Origin: Pedobacter kyungheensis
Lineage (GTDB): Bacteria; Bacteroidota; Bacteroidia; Sphingobacteriales; Sphingobacteriaceae
Assembly (NCBI RefSeq): GCF_000812965.1
Contig: NZ_JSYN01000002.1
Span: forward strand, 186,001 to 250,000
Length of the DNA stretch: 64,000 nucleotides
Direction: 5' to 3'
Shown here: positions 1-8,889 of the stretch, piece after piece
How positions within the stretch are numbered: the first letter of the stretch is position 1
Layout of the letters: the number at the start of each line of letters is the position of its first letter
Made by a program: the position numbers and the translations under genes
Notes under the pieces: model-generated
Databases searched by the model: none
What the model was told of the DNA's origin: nothing
What the model saw: the letters and a program-made list of their open reading frames with translations, nothing else

Positions 1-1473
1 ATTTTTACGCTGAAAACTGTAGCAGCCAATCATGCAAATCAAAAGGATCACAAATAAGGTATTGCGGTCGTGGATATAGGTAAGCACACCCATCCCCACA
101 AATGCACCCACCGTGGTACCAATTAAACGCTGGTAATTGCGTTCTTTGGTTAAACTAAAGCCTGGTTTGGAAATCACCAGGATGGTGAGTAAAATCCAGT
201 AACTGTGCGAGAAATCTAAGGCCAGCGATACCACAAAGCCCAGAAGCATAACCACAGTAACGCGTAGCGAATGCCTGAAAGTAGAAGAGCTGTAGGTTAA
301 GTTCTCTGTAAACAGTTTAAAATCGAACTTCTGGCGGGTAATAAATTTTTCGGTATCTACCTCTGCCTGACGAATATCTTTACTATTCCTGACTTTAAAA
401 TAACTGAAAATGGTTTTAACACGCGAAAGGATATTCTCGATATTTACCTCAATATTTTTCAGCGCTATAATACCCAGTGTATTGTATTCCTGATTTTGGT
501 TATTCTTTTCCAGGTGGTTGATTTTGATTTTTAAACGCTCTATTTCAATGAGCAGACGCTTGGAAACAACCGGTGTACCACCACTTTTCAATGCAAAGGC
601 AATATCATCTAAAGCATAAGAAATGCGTTTTATGGCCATTTCATAATCAGACAGGATCCCGGCCTTATCAAACTGATCGTGCAATTGCTGATAGTTGTAA
701 TAGGTTGACATTACCTGCTCAAAAAGATCGACCATATCTACAAAAACCAATAACAAAAAGCGACCTTCCGGTGTCGAATCGCGCACAATTTCGCGCGTTC
801 TGAAAAGCAACTCCCTAACGGCATCCTGCTTTTCGTGCACCGATACCTGGAGTTGTAACAGGTCGGCATACGTTTTTTCGTAGTTATTGTTCTGGTGGTA
901 AAATTTGGCTTTTTCCCTTAAAAATTCGGCAACCTCAATAATCGAATCGCTTAACGATTGCTGAACCAGGCGGAAAGGGCGCAGGCGATAAACCAGATAA
1001 CTTAAGCCTGTATACCATAAACTTCCGGCCAAAACCAATGCCGAATGAAGCATTACTTCCTGCCATGGCCTGATATCATCAATACTGAGTACCATGATCA
1101 ACAAAACTGCCGTACCCACAGAAGCTGCACGAAGGCCGTAGATGTAAAACATCGAAAATATAAAACTCGATATAGCCAGTAAAAAGCCAATAAAATAATG
1201 GTTTTTGTTGGTGAGCCCGGTAATAATTGAAAAGGTAAAAATGAGTGCCGTGGTAATCAGCATGGCATTTCTCCGGTGTACCATTGGCCCCGGACTATCA
1301 ACTACGCTTACACATAAAGCACCCAGTGATAAAGTCATGCCATATTTAAGCATGCCAAATTGTGCAAATATTAAAGAAGGGAGCAGTACACCAATGGTAA
1401 TGCGCAGGCCGTCGGCAAAATACGTACTCAGCAAAAAGTCTTGTATGTTTCGGATGGGTTGCCTGATCTGCAT
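1..1473 (-). CDS. FUSC/YccS-like inner-membrane protein, C-terminus cut off by window edge
   Basis: An open frame runs without a stop from an ATG at 1473 to the window edge, giving the first 491 residues. The N-terminus (MQIRQPIRNIQDFLLSTYFA, then DGLRITIGVLLPSLIFAQFG) and the following hydrophobic helices match the fusaric-acid-resistance/YccS-YhfK type of membrane protein. These are usually about 700-750 residues, with two membrane bundles around a soluble helical domain, and the residues near the window edge are again hydrophobic, as the second bundle would be. The family is linked to export of aromatic acids or to envelope functions; the substrate here cannot be told. The gene is transcribed alone, leftward, with a long gap upstream. 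Family call fairly sure, function unknown. Confidence 0.75.
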   Translation of the reverse strand, partial: MQIRQPIRNIQDFLLSTYFADGLRITIGVLLPSLIFAQFGMLKYGMTLSLGALCVSVVDSPGPMVHRRNAMLITTALIFTFSIITGLTNKNHYFIGFLLAISSFIFSMFYIYGLRAASVGTAVLLIMVLSIDDIRPWQEVMLHSALVLAGSLWYTGLSYLVYRLRPFRLVQQSLSDSIIEVAEFLREKAKFYHQNNNYEKTYADLLQLQVSVHEKQDAVRELLFRTREIVRDSTPEGRFLLLVFVDMVDLFEQVMSTYYNYQQLHDQFDKAGILSDYEMAIKRISYALDDIAFALKSGGTPVVSKRLLIEIERLKIKINHLEKNNQNQEYNTLGIIALKNIEVNIENILSRVKTIFSYFKVRNSKDIRQAEVDTEKFITRQKFDFKLFTENLTYSSSTFRHSLRVTVVMLLGFVVSLALDFSHSYWILLTILVISKPGFSLTKERNYQRLIGTTVGAFVGMGVLTYIHDRNTLFVILLICMIGCYSFQRKN

Positions 1474-2100
1474 ACTACAAAAATAACATAATAGCTATTC
1501 TTTTTGTTGAGATTAAAATTAAGTTTTTTGGTTTTTTTATGATTTTAAGCAGAAAAAATGCAAGATTTTGATATTCAGTTGGATAGCTTTTGTGTATAAC
1601 CGAAAATGCGGCAAATGTTAATAACCTAAAAATAAGTGCTTTTGCAGCCTGAAATATAAGTTTTATATAGTTTTAAATTGTTGATAAACAGGATATTCAG
1701 GTTGAAAACTTTGTGTATAAAAACCATTGTTTTTTCTTGACAGATAATGGATTAACACCTAAATTAGATTATATCAAATACGAAGTACTTTGAATTCTGA
1801 TAAAACAATCCAAAAGAAATAAAGAACCGAGAGGTGACAGATTTCGGATAGTTTACAAGGTAACGGTTAGTTTCAGAAAGGGTTAAACCGAGTAAGAATA
1901 TACATTGCCATCGAGAGATTGGCCAATGAGAAAACCGCACAGACCTAACAGAGATTATTGAAAGCTAAGAAGTTTACGGACAGAAGAGCTGGAAATAAAT
2001 TTTCACGAATCGTAAAAGTTGCAAAACCTAACGGTAACGGAAAAATCAAGGTAACAAGTGTTAGATGCTTTAAAAATAGCTATGGCTGCTTTTAAAGTTA
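1474..2100. other. Intergenic region with possible non-coding RNA or decayed ORF
   Basis: No intact gene is visible in these 627 bases. The stretch 1815-2100 is purine-rich on the + strand and ends in a strong + strand terminator at 2102-2149, although neither flanking gene is on the + strand. That fits an independent transcript. In one frame the segment from about 1870 to 2090 reads as basic protein-like sequence interrupted by a stop at 1946-1948, and a shorter open stretch before it is in another frame, so a decayed gene is an alternative. I recognise no known RNA family: the signature sequences of RNase P RNA and tmRNA were not seen. Confidence 0.3.
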
Positions 2101-2101
2101 G

Positions 2102-2149
2102 AAAACGGGGAACTTAATCGAAAGAAGAAAGTCCCCGTTTTTGTTTTTT
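2102..2149 (+). terminator. Intrinsic terminator
   Basis: AAAACGGGGA (2102-2111) pairs with TCCCCGTTTT (2132-2141) and is followed by TTGTTTTTT on the + strand. It could also stop the leftward GH95 transcript, but the U-run on that strand is short. The strong + strand polarity implies a rightward transcript upstream. Confidence 0.7.
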
Positions 2150-2184
2150 ATGCCCTTTGTAAGGGCAGGTTTTGAAACCTTACC

Positions 2185-4452
2185 TTACTTTTGGGTAAAT
2201 TGATACACTTTACCAGCCTGGGTATTAAAACTATACTTAAAATCTTTACCCGATTTTTCTTCACTCATCCCTTTTGCATTAAGCTGATTTGGACTTCTTA
2301 CGATACATTTTTCGCCTGATAACGATTTAATTGATAAAGCCACAACTTTACCATCTTTCCATTGCAGGTTGGTGATTTCGAAATTACCACGGCCCTTTAA
2401 ACCTTTAATTTCGCCGCTTTTCCATTGATCTGGTAAAGCAGGTAAGAACTGTAATTCGTCGGCCTGGCTTTGCAGCAACATTTCAGATATGCCGGCCGTA
2501 TAACCAAAGTTTCCATCAATCTGGAAAGGCGGATGTGCACAAAACAGATTCGCATAAATACCACCACCTTTGTTGTAATCGGTACCCGAACCGCCTACAG
2601 GTGTGATAAAGTTCTGTAAAATCTTGTAAGCATGATTTCCATCCTGTAAACGTGCCCAAAAGTTCATTTTCCAGGCCATCGACCATCCGGTTGATTCATC
2701 GCCACGGGCAGTTAAGCTTACTTTAGCGGCCTGAGCCAGTTCAGGTGTTTTAATGGTACTGATTTCTCTGCCCGGGTGCAAACCAAAAAGATGCGAAATG
2801 TGCCTGTGCTGATCTTTCGGGTCGTCGCGGTCGGTTTCCCACTCTTGCAATTGCCCCCATTTACCAATTTTTGGCTTCAATAAATGCGCTTTTAAATCGG
2901 CGATGTGTTTTTTATAATCCTGATCAATGCCTAAAATATCAGCCGATTCGATGTAATTGGTAAATAAATCGTAAATGATCTGGTGATCGTGTGTTACCCC
3001 ATCTTCGGTAGGGCCATGCTCCGGCGACCAACCCATAGGGGCAACCAAAGTACCATCCGGGCGTCTTTTAAGGTGATCATCCCAGAATTCGGCAATTTCT
3101 TTAATAATCGGGTAAGCAAAGTTTTTCAGGTAAGTTTTATCCTGTGTAAAGGCATAATGTTCCCAAAGGGCTTGCGCATACCAGGCGCTTCCAGGGGTAT
3201 TCCACAAGAAGCTCATCCCGCCAAAAATATTGTTCTCGGTTTTTACGGTCCAGCCGCGGGTATTGGGATATTGCTTGCGGGTATGCATGGCACTTACCTC
3301 GCGCATGCTGTTAATGTAATCGAGATAAGGAATCTGGCACTCTGAAAGGTTGGTTGGTTCTGCCAGCCAGTAATTCATCTGAATATTGATGTTGGAATGG
3401 TAATCGCTTCCCCATGGTGGGGTATTGCTCTCGTTCCAAAGGCCCTGAAGGTTAGCTGGTAAGCCTCCTGCCCTTGAAGAACTGATTAATAAATACCTGC
3501 CGTATTGAAAAATTAAAGCTTCGAGCGCCGGATCTGCAACTTTTTTATAATTGATCAGTCTTTGATAGGTTGGCAGCTTTTGGTTAGCTGCATCGCTGGT
3601 GCCCAGGTTAATAGAAAGGCGGCTGTATAAGCGGCTGTAATCTTCGGTGTGTGCCTTTAAAAGGTTATCGTAACTTTTGGCTTTAACCGCATTTAAAACA
3701 CGTTCGATTTTAGGAGCGGGTTCTTCGCCTTTCCATTTTTGTTCGCGCTTGTTGAGGTAATTGGTAGCGGCAGTAAAAAGGATGGTAAAGCCATCAGTAG
3801 CTGTTATTTTTAATTTTTCATTATCGCCATCTTTTACCGTTTCGAGCTTTCCATTTTCTATTTTAACCAGCGCAGTAGCTTGATAAGTCATGCCATTGGG
3901 TAGTTTACCTGTAAACTGAATGGTATTTCCGTTGGCTGTTATTGTACCCTGATGTGCATTTTTCAAGCTAATAACAGCTGAATATGCCTTTTTCTGACTA
4001 GCTGTAAAACGCAACGCCATTACTTTATCCGGAAAACTGCAAAAATACTCGCGTTTAAATTGTGTACCATTTTGTGTATAGTTAATGGTATGAACTGCCC
4101 TGGTGATATCGAGTTTGCGGGTGTAGTTCTCAAATTGCCCGCCCTTGGCTTCAAAATCAATAAACAGATCGCCAAAAGCCTGGTACATGCCCCGGTCGTT
4201 TTCATCGCCAGTCCATAATGTGTTATCGTTAAACTGAATGTGTTCCTGTTCAACACCGCCAAAAATCATCCCGCCAATGCGGCCATTGCCGATAGGATAG
4301 GCTTCTGTCATCCATTTTTTTGCAGGTTTATTATCCCACATGGTGAAAGCTGAATTTTCTTTGTTTTGGGCCAAAAGCCGGTTGGTGAAACAGAGGAGGA
4401 GTAGGCACGAAAGAAAAGTGCAAACAAGGTTTTGCCTGTAATTAAAAAGCAT
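2185..4452 (-). CDS. GH95 family alpha-L-fucosidase, secreted
   Basis: Predicted exo-acting fucosidase removing terminal alpha-1,2-linked L-fucose (or related L-galactose) from glycans. With the start at 4452 the protein has 755 residues and begins with a clear signal peptide ending LLLLCFTNRLLAQ. The GH95 N-terminal domain opens with YPIGNGRIGGMIFGG. Catalytic-site residues described for Bifidobacterium AfcA align with N354 and N356 (HSNINIQMNYW), E478 (GWSPEHGP) and D646 (QIDGNFG). The frame stays open upstream to 4545, but a TATCTTTG promoter box at 4479-4486 and the signal peptide favour 4452. Divergent from GH92, suggesting joint use of fucosylated, mannose-containing glycans. Confidence 0.9.
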   Translation of the reverse strand: MLFNYRQNLVCTFLSCLLLLCFTNRLLAQNKENSAFTMWDNKPAKKWMTEAYPIGNGRIGGMIFGGVEQEHIQFNDNTLWTGDENDRGMYQAFGDLFIDFEAKGGQFENYTRKLDITRAVHTINYTQNGTQFKREYFCSFPDKVMALRFTASQKKAYSAVISLKNAHQGTITANGNTIQFTGKLPNGMTYQATALVKIENGKLETVKDGDNEKLKITATDGFTILFTAATNYLNKREQKWKGEEPAPKIERVLNAVKAKSYDNLLKAHTEDYSRLYSRLSINLGTSDAANQKLPTYQRLINYKKVADPALEALIFQYGRYLLISSSRAGGLPANLQGLWNESNTPPWGSDYHSNINIQMNYWLAEPTNLSECQIPYLDYINSMREVSAMHTRKQYPNTRGWTVKTENNIFGGMSFLWNTPGSAWYAQALWEHYAFTQDKTYLKNFAYPIIKEIAEFWDDHLKRRPDGTLVAPMGWSPEHGPTEDGVTHDHQIIYDLFTNYIESADILGIDQDYKKHIADLKAHLLKPKIGKWGQLQEWETDRDDPKDQHRHISHLFGLHPGREISTIKTPELAQAAKVSLTARGDESTGWSMAWKMNFWARLQDGNHAYKILQNFITPVGGSGTDYNKGGGIYANLFCAHPPFQIDGNFGYTAGISEMLLQSQADELQFLPALPDQWKSGEIKGLKGRGNFEITNLQWKDGKVVALSIKSLSGEKCIVRSPNQLNAKGMSEEKSGKDFKYSFNTQAGKVYQFTQK

Positions 4453-4478
4453 GGTGGTTATTTGATTAGTGTGTAAAC

Positions 4479-4486
4479 CAAAGATA
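4479..4486 (-). promoter_or_regulatory. -7 promoter box of GH95 gene
   Basis: On the minus strand this reads TATCTTTG, an exact match to the Bacteroidota TAnnTTTG box, ending 26 bases before the chosen ATG at 4452. A T-rich stretch about 22 bases upstream may serve as the -33 element. The same octamer lies before the GH43 gene (47816-47823). Confidence 0.5.
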
Positions 4487-4606
4487 TATAAAATAGCATA
4501 GGAGGCATGAAAAGCCAGCCGATAAAGCATCCCGATATTTGGCATATTATTCAGCTATTTAAGCATAAGGCCTTATAATTTACTTGGTAACTATTGTGAT
4601 ATTTTG

Positions 4607-4636
4607 TTGATGGACCTTATAGATTTTCTATATTTG
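4607..4636 (+). promoter_or_regulatory. Promoter of GH92 gene
   Basis: TATATTTG at 4629-4636 matches the Bacteroidota -7 consensus exactly. TTG at 4607-4609 lies 19 bases upstream as a -33 element. The predicted transcript start is near 4643, giving a leader of about 20 bases before the ATG at 4666. Confidence 0.6.
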
Positions 4637-4648
4637 GTACAACACACT

Positions 4649-4658
4649 AAAACGTTTT
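4649..4658. promoter_or_regulatory. CG-centred palindrome, possible LacI-type operator
   Basis: AAAACGTTTT is a perfect 10-base palindrome just downstream of the predicted GH92 transcript start, a position where a bound repressor would block transcription. LacI-family operators typically have a central CG. No LacI-family gene is in the window. Related AAACGTTT cores lie at 19300-19309, 42756-42765 and 40660-40667. Confidence 0.35.
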
Positions 4659-4665
4659 ATGTAAA

Positions 4666-6819
4666 ATGAAATCCCTAACCAAATCTTTAAACATTTTCTT
4701 ATTGCTGAGTATGCTGGGTGCGTATCAAACCCAGGCTCAAACCAAAACCAAATTAACCCAATATGTAAATACCTTTATTGGTACAGCACCTTTAACCGAT
4801 CCTAAAATACTGGGTTACGAATTACCACAAGGCTGGCGATCGTGGGCAGGTCTAACTTTCCCGGGCAGTTCATTGCCCAATGCCATGGTGCAATTGAGCC
4901 CGATAACTGAATTTGGCTCGGGTGCAGGTTACGAATATGAAGACGATACCATTTACGGTTTTGCGCACACCAATAAAGGCCACTGGAACCTCTGTAATTT
5001 GCCTATTTTACCTTTATCTAAACCAACCGGTAAATTTGGATCAAAGTTTTCGCACCAGAAAGAGAGCGCTGCACCAGGTTTTTATCAGGTTTATCTGGAT
5101 GATTACCAGGTAAATGTTAGGCTTACCTCGACTTTAAGATGTGGTTTTCACGAATATACTTACAAGGACAATAGCGACAGACAGATCCTTTTTAGCATGG
5201 GTAAAGCCAATAGTGGCGTGAATACCTGGAATATTGCACAAGATGGCCCATCGGCTATACAAGGCTTTCAGGGAGGTGAGAATGTTTATTTCTACGCAAT
5301 ATTAAATGGCAAGATTGATAAACTGGATATTACCGATGAAGGCAAACGTTCGGGTTATGCGATTGTACACCTGGCTGATGGAGGTAAAGAACCCGTAACT
5401 TTAAAAATAGGTTTATCTTTTGTGAGTGTAGCCAATGCCAAACAAAACCTGGAGCAGGAAGTTGGCCAGAAAACCTTTGCGCAAATCCGTAACGAAGCCA
5501 CCAGTACCTGGGAGAACTTGTTATCGAATATTGAAGTAAAAGGAGGTACCAGCAAGCAAAAACAAATGTTATACTCCAGCTTATACCGTTCGTTTTTATG
5601 GCCGGCCTTGCGCAGCGATGTAAATGGCGAATACAAAGACGCCAAACGTCAGATCGTAAAAAGCAATTTCAGGTATTATACGGAGCCTTCATTGTGGGAT
5701 ACTTACCGTAACAAGGATGTATTGTTAGGATTAATTACGCCTAAAGTAACTTTAGATGTAATTAAATCGATGAAAGATGTGGGCGAGAAAACAGGTTTTA
5801 TCCCTACTTTTTTTCATGGCGACCACGGAGCTTCATCTATAGCAGGTGCCTATTTAAGAGGTATTGATGATTTTGATATCCAGGCTACTTATCAGATTTT
5901 ATTGCGGAATGCCAATGTTGCGGGTGGCGCCAGGCCATTTATTAAAGAATACATTGAAAAGGGCTATATTTCTGATCCGGATGTGAAGAATCCACATGTA
6001 GAAACCAAAGCCAAAGCAGGCGTTTCTAAAACACTCGAATATGCTTATGATGATTACTCGCTGGCGCAAATTGCACAGAAACTGGGCGATACGGCCAATT
6101 ACCGCATTTTAATGGCGCGATCTAAAAACTATAAAAACATGTTCGATCCCGCTACCCGTTTTATGCGCGGCAGGTTAGAAAATGGCGACTGGATTACGCC
6201 GTTTAACCCGCAATACCCATACTACGAATACATGTACCGCGAAGCCAATGCCTGGCAGGTTTCTTTTTATGCACCGCATGATATGCCGGGCTTAATTGCA
6301 GTATATGGCGGAGCTGCTGGTTTTGAATCGAAATTAGATTCGTTGTTTACCGTACCATGGAACCCGAAATACATTGCGCGTAACGTAGAAACCATGATTG
6401 GCCAGTACTGTCAAGGTAACCAGCCCGACCATGAGGCACCATTTGCCTATACTTTTATTGGCAAGCCGGAAAAATCGCAAAAGATAATCGACAAGATTTT
6501 AAATGAATTGTATGGCATAGGCAACGATGGATTAGCCTTATCGGGTATGGATGATGCAGGCGAAATGTCGGCCTGGTATGTATTCACTGCTTTAGGTATC
6601 TATCCCTTTTCGGCTACTGATCCTAAATATATTGTAACCGCACCTTTGTTTGATGAAGTGAAATGGAAAACCAGTAGCGGGAAAACCTTAACCATTAGTA
6701 AACCCGGAAAGGGAAGAGGCATTAGCCAGATTAAGGTTGATGGTAAAACAAACGAGGGGTATTTTATTTCGCACGATTTATTTAAAAACGGTGGTAAAGT
6801 AGTGATTGAAACGAGATAA
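4666..6819 (+). CDS. GH92 family alpha-mannosidase, secreted
   Basis: Predicted calcium-dependent exo-alpha-mannosidase acting on N-glycan or yeast-mannan type chains. The 717-residue protein has a signal peptide ending GAYQTQAQ. The N-terminal beta-sandwich begins YVNTFIGT and contains FPGSSLPNAMVQLSP. The helical barrel carries the family hallmarks NQPDHEAPF, with E590 as the likely general acid, and GMDDAGEMSAWYVF, with D629/D630 in the acidic pair used for base catalysis. Length is normal for the family. The ATG at 4666 follows a good promoter by about 30 bases. It is divergent from the GH95 fucosidase and probably co-regulated with it. Linkage specificity cannot be read from the sequence. 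Confidence 0.92.
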   Translation: MKSLTKSLNIFLLLSMLGAYQTQAQTKTKLTQYVNTFIGTAPLTDPKILGYELPQGWRSWAGLTFPGSSLPNAMVQLSPITEFGSGAGYEYEDDTIYGFAHTNKGHWNLCNLPILPLSKPTGKFGSKFSHQKESAAPGFYQVYLDDYQVNVRLTSTLRCGFHEYTYKDNSDRQILFSMGKANSGVNTWNIAQDGPSAIQGFQGGENVYFYAILNGKIDKLDITDEGKRSGYAIVHLADGGKEPVTLKIGLSFVSVANAKQNLEQEVGQKTFAQIRNEATSTWENLLSNIEVKGGTSKQKQMLYSSLYRSFLWPALRSDVNGEYKDAKRQIVKSNFRYYTEPSLWDTYRNKDVLLGLITPKVTLDVIKSMKDVGEKTGFIPTFFHGDHGASSIAGAYLRGIDDFDIQATYQILLRNANVAGGARPFIKEYIEKGYISDPDVKNPHVETKAKAGVSKTLEYAYDDYSLAQIAQKLGDTANYRILMARSKNYKNMFDPATRFMRGRLENGDWITPFNPQYPYYEYMYREANAWQVSFYAPHDMPGLIAVYGGAAGFESKLDSLFTVPWNPKYIARNVETMIGQYCQGNQPDHEAPFAYTFIGKPEKSQKIIDKILNELYGIGNDGLALSGMDDAGEMSAWYVFTALGIYPFSATDPKYIVTAPLFDEVKWKTSSGKTLTISKPGKGRGISQIKVDGKTNEGYFISHDLFKNGGKVVIETR

Positions 6820-6841
6820 TAATTACTTCACTAATTTAAAA

Positions 6842-6890
6842 GCCACAGATTTGCAGATTAATTGCTCTTTTTAATCTGTAAATCTGTGGC
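6842..6890. repeat. Near-perfect inverted repeat (20 bp arms)
   Basis: The arms 6842-6861 and 6871-6890 pair over 20 bases with a single G-T wobble around a 9-base loop. It lies 22 bases after the GH92 stop codon. It can act as a terminator-like hairpin, but the words (CCACAGATTTGCAGATTAA and its complement) look like the dispersed intergenic repeats of Bacteroidota; a related string occurs at 28374-28406. Confidence 0.7.
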
Positions 6891-6970
6891 CAATAGAGTA
6901 ACAAATCCTTTCTAAACTGTTAAAATATAGCTGCAAGCCTGTAAAATAGAAGCTTTTGCAATTTTATACG

Positions 6971-6978
6971 TACTTTTG
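6971..6978 (+). promoter_or_regulatory. -7 promoter box of first sigma gene
   Basis: TACTTTTG matches TAnnTTTG. It overlaps a possible TTG start codon at 6976, which would lie inside the promoter, so it supports the ATG at 7003. I see no good -33 element. Confidence 0.45.
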
Positions 6979-7002
6979 TGTACCAAACAGGTTAAAGATT
7001 TA

Positions 7003-7596
7003 ATGAACAAAAGCACGGAGGTTGGCCCGGAAACTATTTCCTTATTAAAATCTGGAAACAGGCCGGCTTTTGACGAAATTTATCACCACTACAGCAGCAA
7101 TCTTTACCTGCGGATTCTAAAAATGGTAAAAGTGCAGGAAGTAGCAGATGAACTTTTGCAAGATGTATTTTTAAAAGTTTGGCTAAAACGCGACCTCATT
7201 GACGAGAACCAGCCCATTAAGGCCTGGATTTACAAAATTGCCCAAAACTGCATTTACGATCATTACCGTTTGCTGGCCAAAGATGCCAAAATGCGACAAT
7301 ATCTGATTGATCATTATTCGGAGTTGTACAACGAAACCGAAGAATATTTGCTTAATAAAGAGCGGAGGGCAGTGCTAAATCTGGCTTTGGACCGGTTACC
7401 GGAAAAAAGAAAACAGATTTTTATGCTTTGCCGCATAGAGGGGAAGAGTTACGAAGAAGCCGCATCCATATTAAACATCAGTCCCTCAACGGTAAGCAAC
7501 CAACTGGTAAAAGCTACCAAAAGTATGAGGGATTACGTGTTTTTCCATTCGAAGGAGTTCATGATTTTCGCAATTGCACTGCATTTAAATAAATAA
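7003..7596 (+). CDS. ECF-type RNA polymerase sigma factor (locus 1)
   Basis: 197-residue extracytoplasmic-function sigma-70 factor. Region 2 is visible around FDEIYHHYSSNLYLRILKMV and DELLQDVFLKVWLKRD. Region 4, with its helix-turn-helix, is around LPEKRKQIFMLCRIEGKSY to ISPSTVSNQLVKATKSMRDY. It probably directs polymerase to the downstream SusCD promoter and is held inactive by the FecR protein encoded 64 bases downstream until the STN domain of the SusC signals ligand binding. I chose the ATG at 7003 over the upstream TTG because a promoter box sits on that TTG. Confidence 0.9.
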   Translation: MNKSTEVGPETISLLKSGNRPAFDEIYHHYSSNLYLRILKMVKVQEVADELLQDVFLKVWLKRDLIDENQPIKAWIYKIAQNCIYDHYRLLAKDAKMRQYLIDHYSELYNETEEYLLNKERRAVLNLALDRLPEKRKQIFMLCRIEGKSYEEAASILNISPSTVSNQLVKATKSMRDYVFFHSKEFMIFAIALHLNK

Positions 7597-7660
7597 TTTA
7601 TTTTTTTTATTTCTGGAGTAGTGTGTTTCTGCTTTTGCTGCGTATACCTAACAAAGCAAG

Positions 7661-8824
7661 ATGAAAATAACTCCGCAAATAGAAGACCTTTACATCCGTT
7701 TTTTAAGCAACGAAATAACCGAAGCTGAACTTAATCAGCTGCTCGATTATTTTAATGTGGCCGACAGTGCCGATTTGGAATTGCTTATTGAAGCGGAGTT
7801 ACTAGATGTCGATGATGAGTACGATGGGAACGAAAACCTGGACAGGCATTTAAACAATATACATCATATTATTTCGGCTAGTATTGATGCTGCTGACGAA
7901 AAACCAAGAACAGTAAGGCTGCAGCCAGCATTTAAATCGCTGCTTAAAATCGCTGCAAGTATTTTAGTGGTACTGTCTATCGGTTACCTGGGCTATACTT
8001 ATTTATTTAAAAAGGCTGATATTTTGCCTGGCAGAAGTTTGGCAACCCTTAAATTGAGCAACGGCCATGAAATTAACCTTGATACTTTAGCCAACCAGGC
8101 CATTGCAACGATTAATGGTGTGCAAATTACCAAACTTGCAGGCGATCGTATTGTATATACGCATGTAAATACCGTTTCAGACACCAACAGTTATTTACAA
8201 ACCATTACAACCCCATTGGGCGGAAAATATAAAGTTACGCTGACTGATGGTACACAAGTAGTTTTAAACTCAGGTTCTACCTTAACTTTCCCAATTGGGT
8301 TTAACCAGTCTGAAAGAAGGGTTACTTTAAGCGGAGAGGCTTATTTTGAAGTAAGCAAAGATGCTGAACATCCTTTTATAGTTTCATCCGGAAGGGAAAG
8401 AATTACGGTATTGGGAACGAAATTTAACATTTCGGCTTACCCTGACGATGATTTTATCAGCACCGCTTTATTAGAAGGCAAGGTAAACTGCCTGGATGTT
8501 AACACCAATGCTAACCTGATTTTACATCCGGGTGAAGCAGCTTTAATCCAAAACAACCAGTTAAGCAAATCAACAGTTGATGTTTCTGATATGGCCGCCT
8601 GGCAGCAGGGATTTTTCGCTTTCGAAAATGAAGAACTTGCTGTGGTTATGAAACGCCTTAGCCGCTGGTACCAGCTGGATGTAGATTATACATCAATCCC
8701 CGAAAAACGCATTTATGCCCGTATAAACATGCAGGAAAACCTGACTACTGTACTCGACATGTTATCGACAACCAGTGGCCTTAAATTTAAGATCGAAGGA
8801 AGGAGGGTAACCGTAATGAAGTAA
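7661..8824 (+). CDS. FecR-family anti-sigma factor (locus 1)
   Basis: 387-residue single-pass inner-membrane regulator. The cytoplasmic N-terminal part (about 1-92) binds sigma, one membrane helix spans about 94-116 (LKIAASILVVLSIGYLGYTY), then come the periplasmic FecR domain (ITTPLGGKYKVTLTDGTQVV, then GEAYFEVSKDAEHPFIV and VLGTKFNISAY) and a C-terminal DUF4974-type domain ending FKIEGRRVTVMK. It relays the state of the downstream SusC STN domain to the sigma factor encoded upstream. The gene order sigma-FecR-SusC-SusD is the classic arrangement. Confidence 0.92.
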   Translation: MKITPQIEDLYIRFLSNEITEAELNQLLDYFNVADSADLELLIEAELLDVDDEYDGNENLDRHLNNIHHIISASIDAADEKPRTVRLQPAFKSLLKIAASILVVLSIGYLGYTYLFKKADILPGRSLATLKLSNGHEINLDTLANQAIATINGVQITKLAGDRIVYTHVNTVSDTNSYLQTITTPLGGKYKVTLTDGTQVVLNSGSTLTFPIGFNQSERRVTLSGEAYFEVSKDAEHPFIVSSGRERITVLGTKFNISAYPDDDFISTALLEGKVNCLDVNTNANLILHPGEAALIQNNQLSKSTVDVSDMAAWQQGFFAFENEELAVVMKRLSRWYQLDVDYTSIPEKRIYARINMQENLTTVLDMLSTTSGLKFKIEGRRVTVMK

Positions 8825-8889
8825 GCTTTACGCCAAAACATCTCTACCGCCTTATCAACAACCACTAACAAACTTTAAAGAATTTTAAA

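Noticed and set aside
1205..1486. 93-residue ORF on the + strand
   Set aside because: Antisense to the FUSC-type gene, whose minus-strand translation is clearly a membrane protein.
4453..4545. N-terminal extension of the GH95 protein
   Set aside because: A promoter box at 4479-4486 lies inside it and the signal peptide begins at 4452.
6976..7002. TTG start for the first sigma factor
   Set aside because: The TTG overlaps the TACTTTTG promoter box; the ATG at 7003 fits better.
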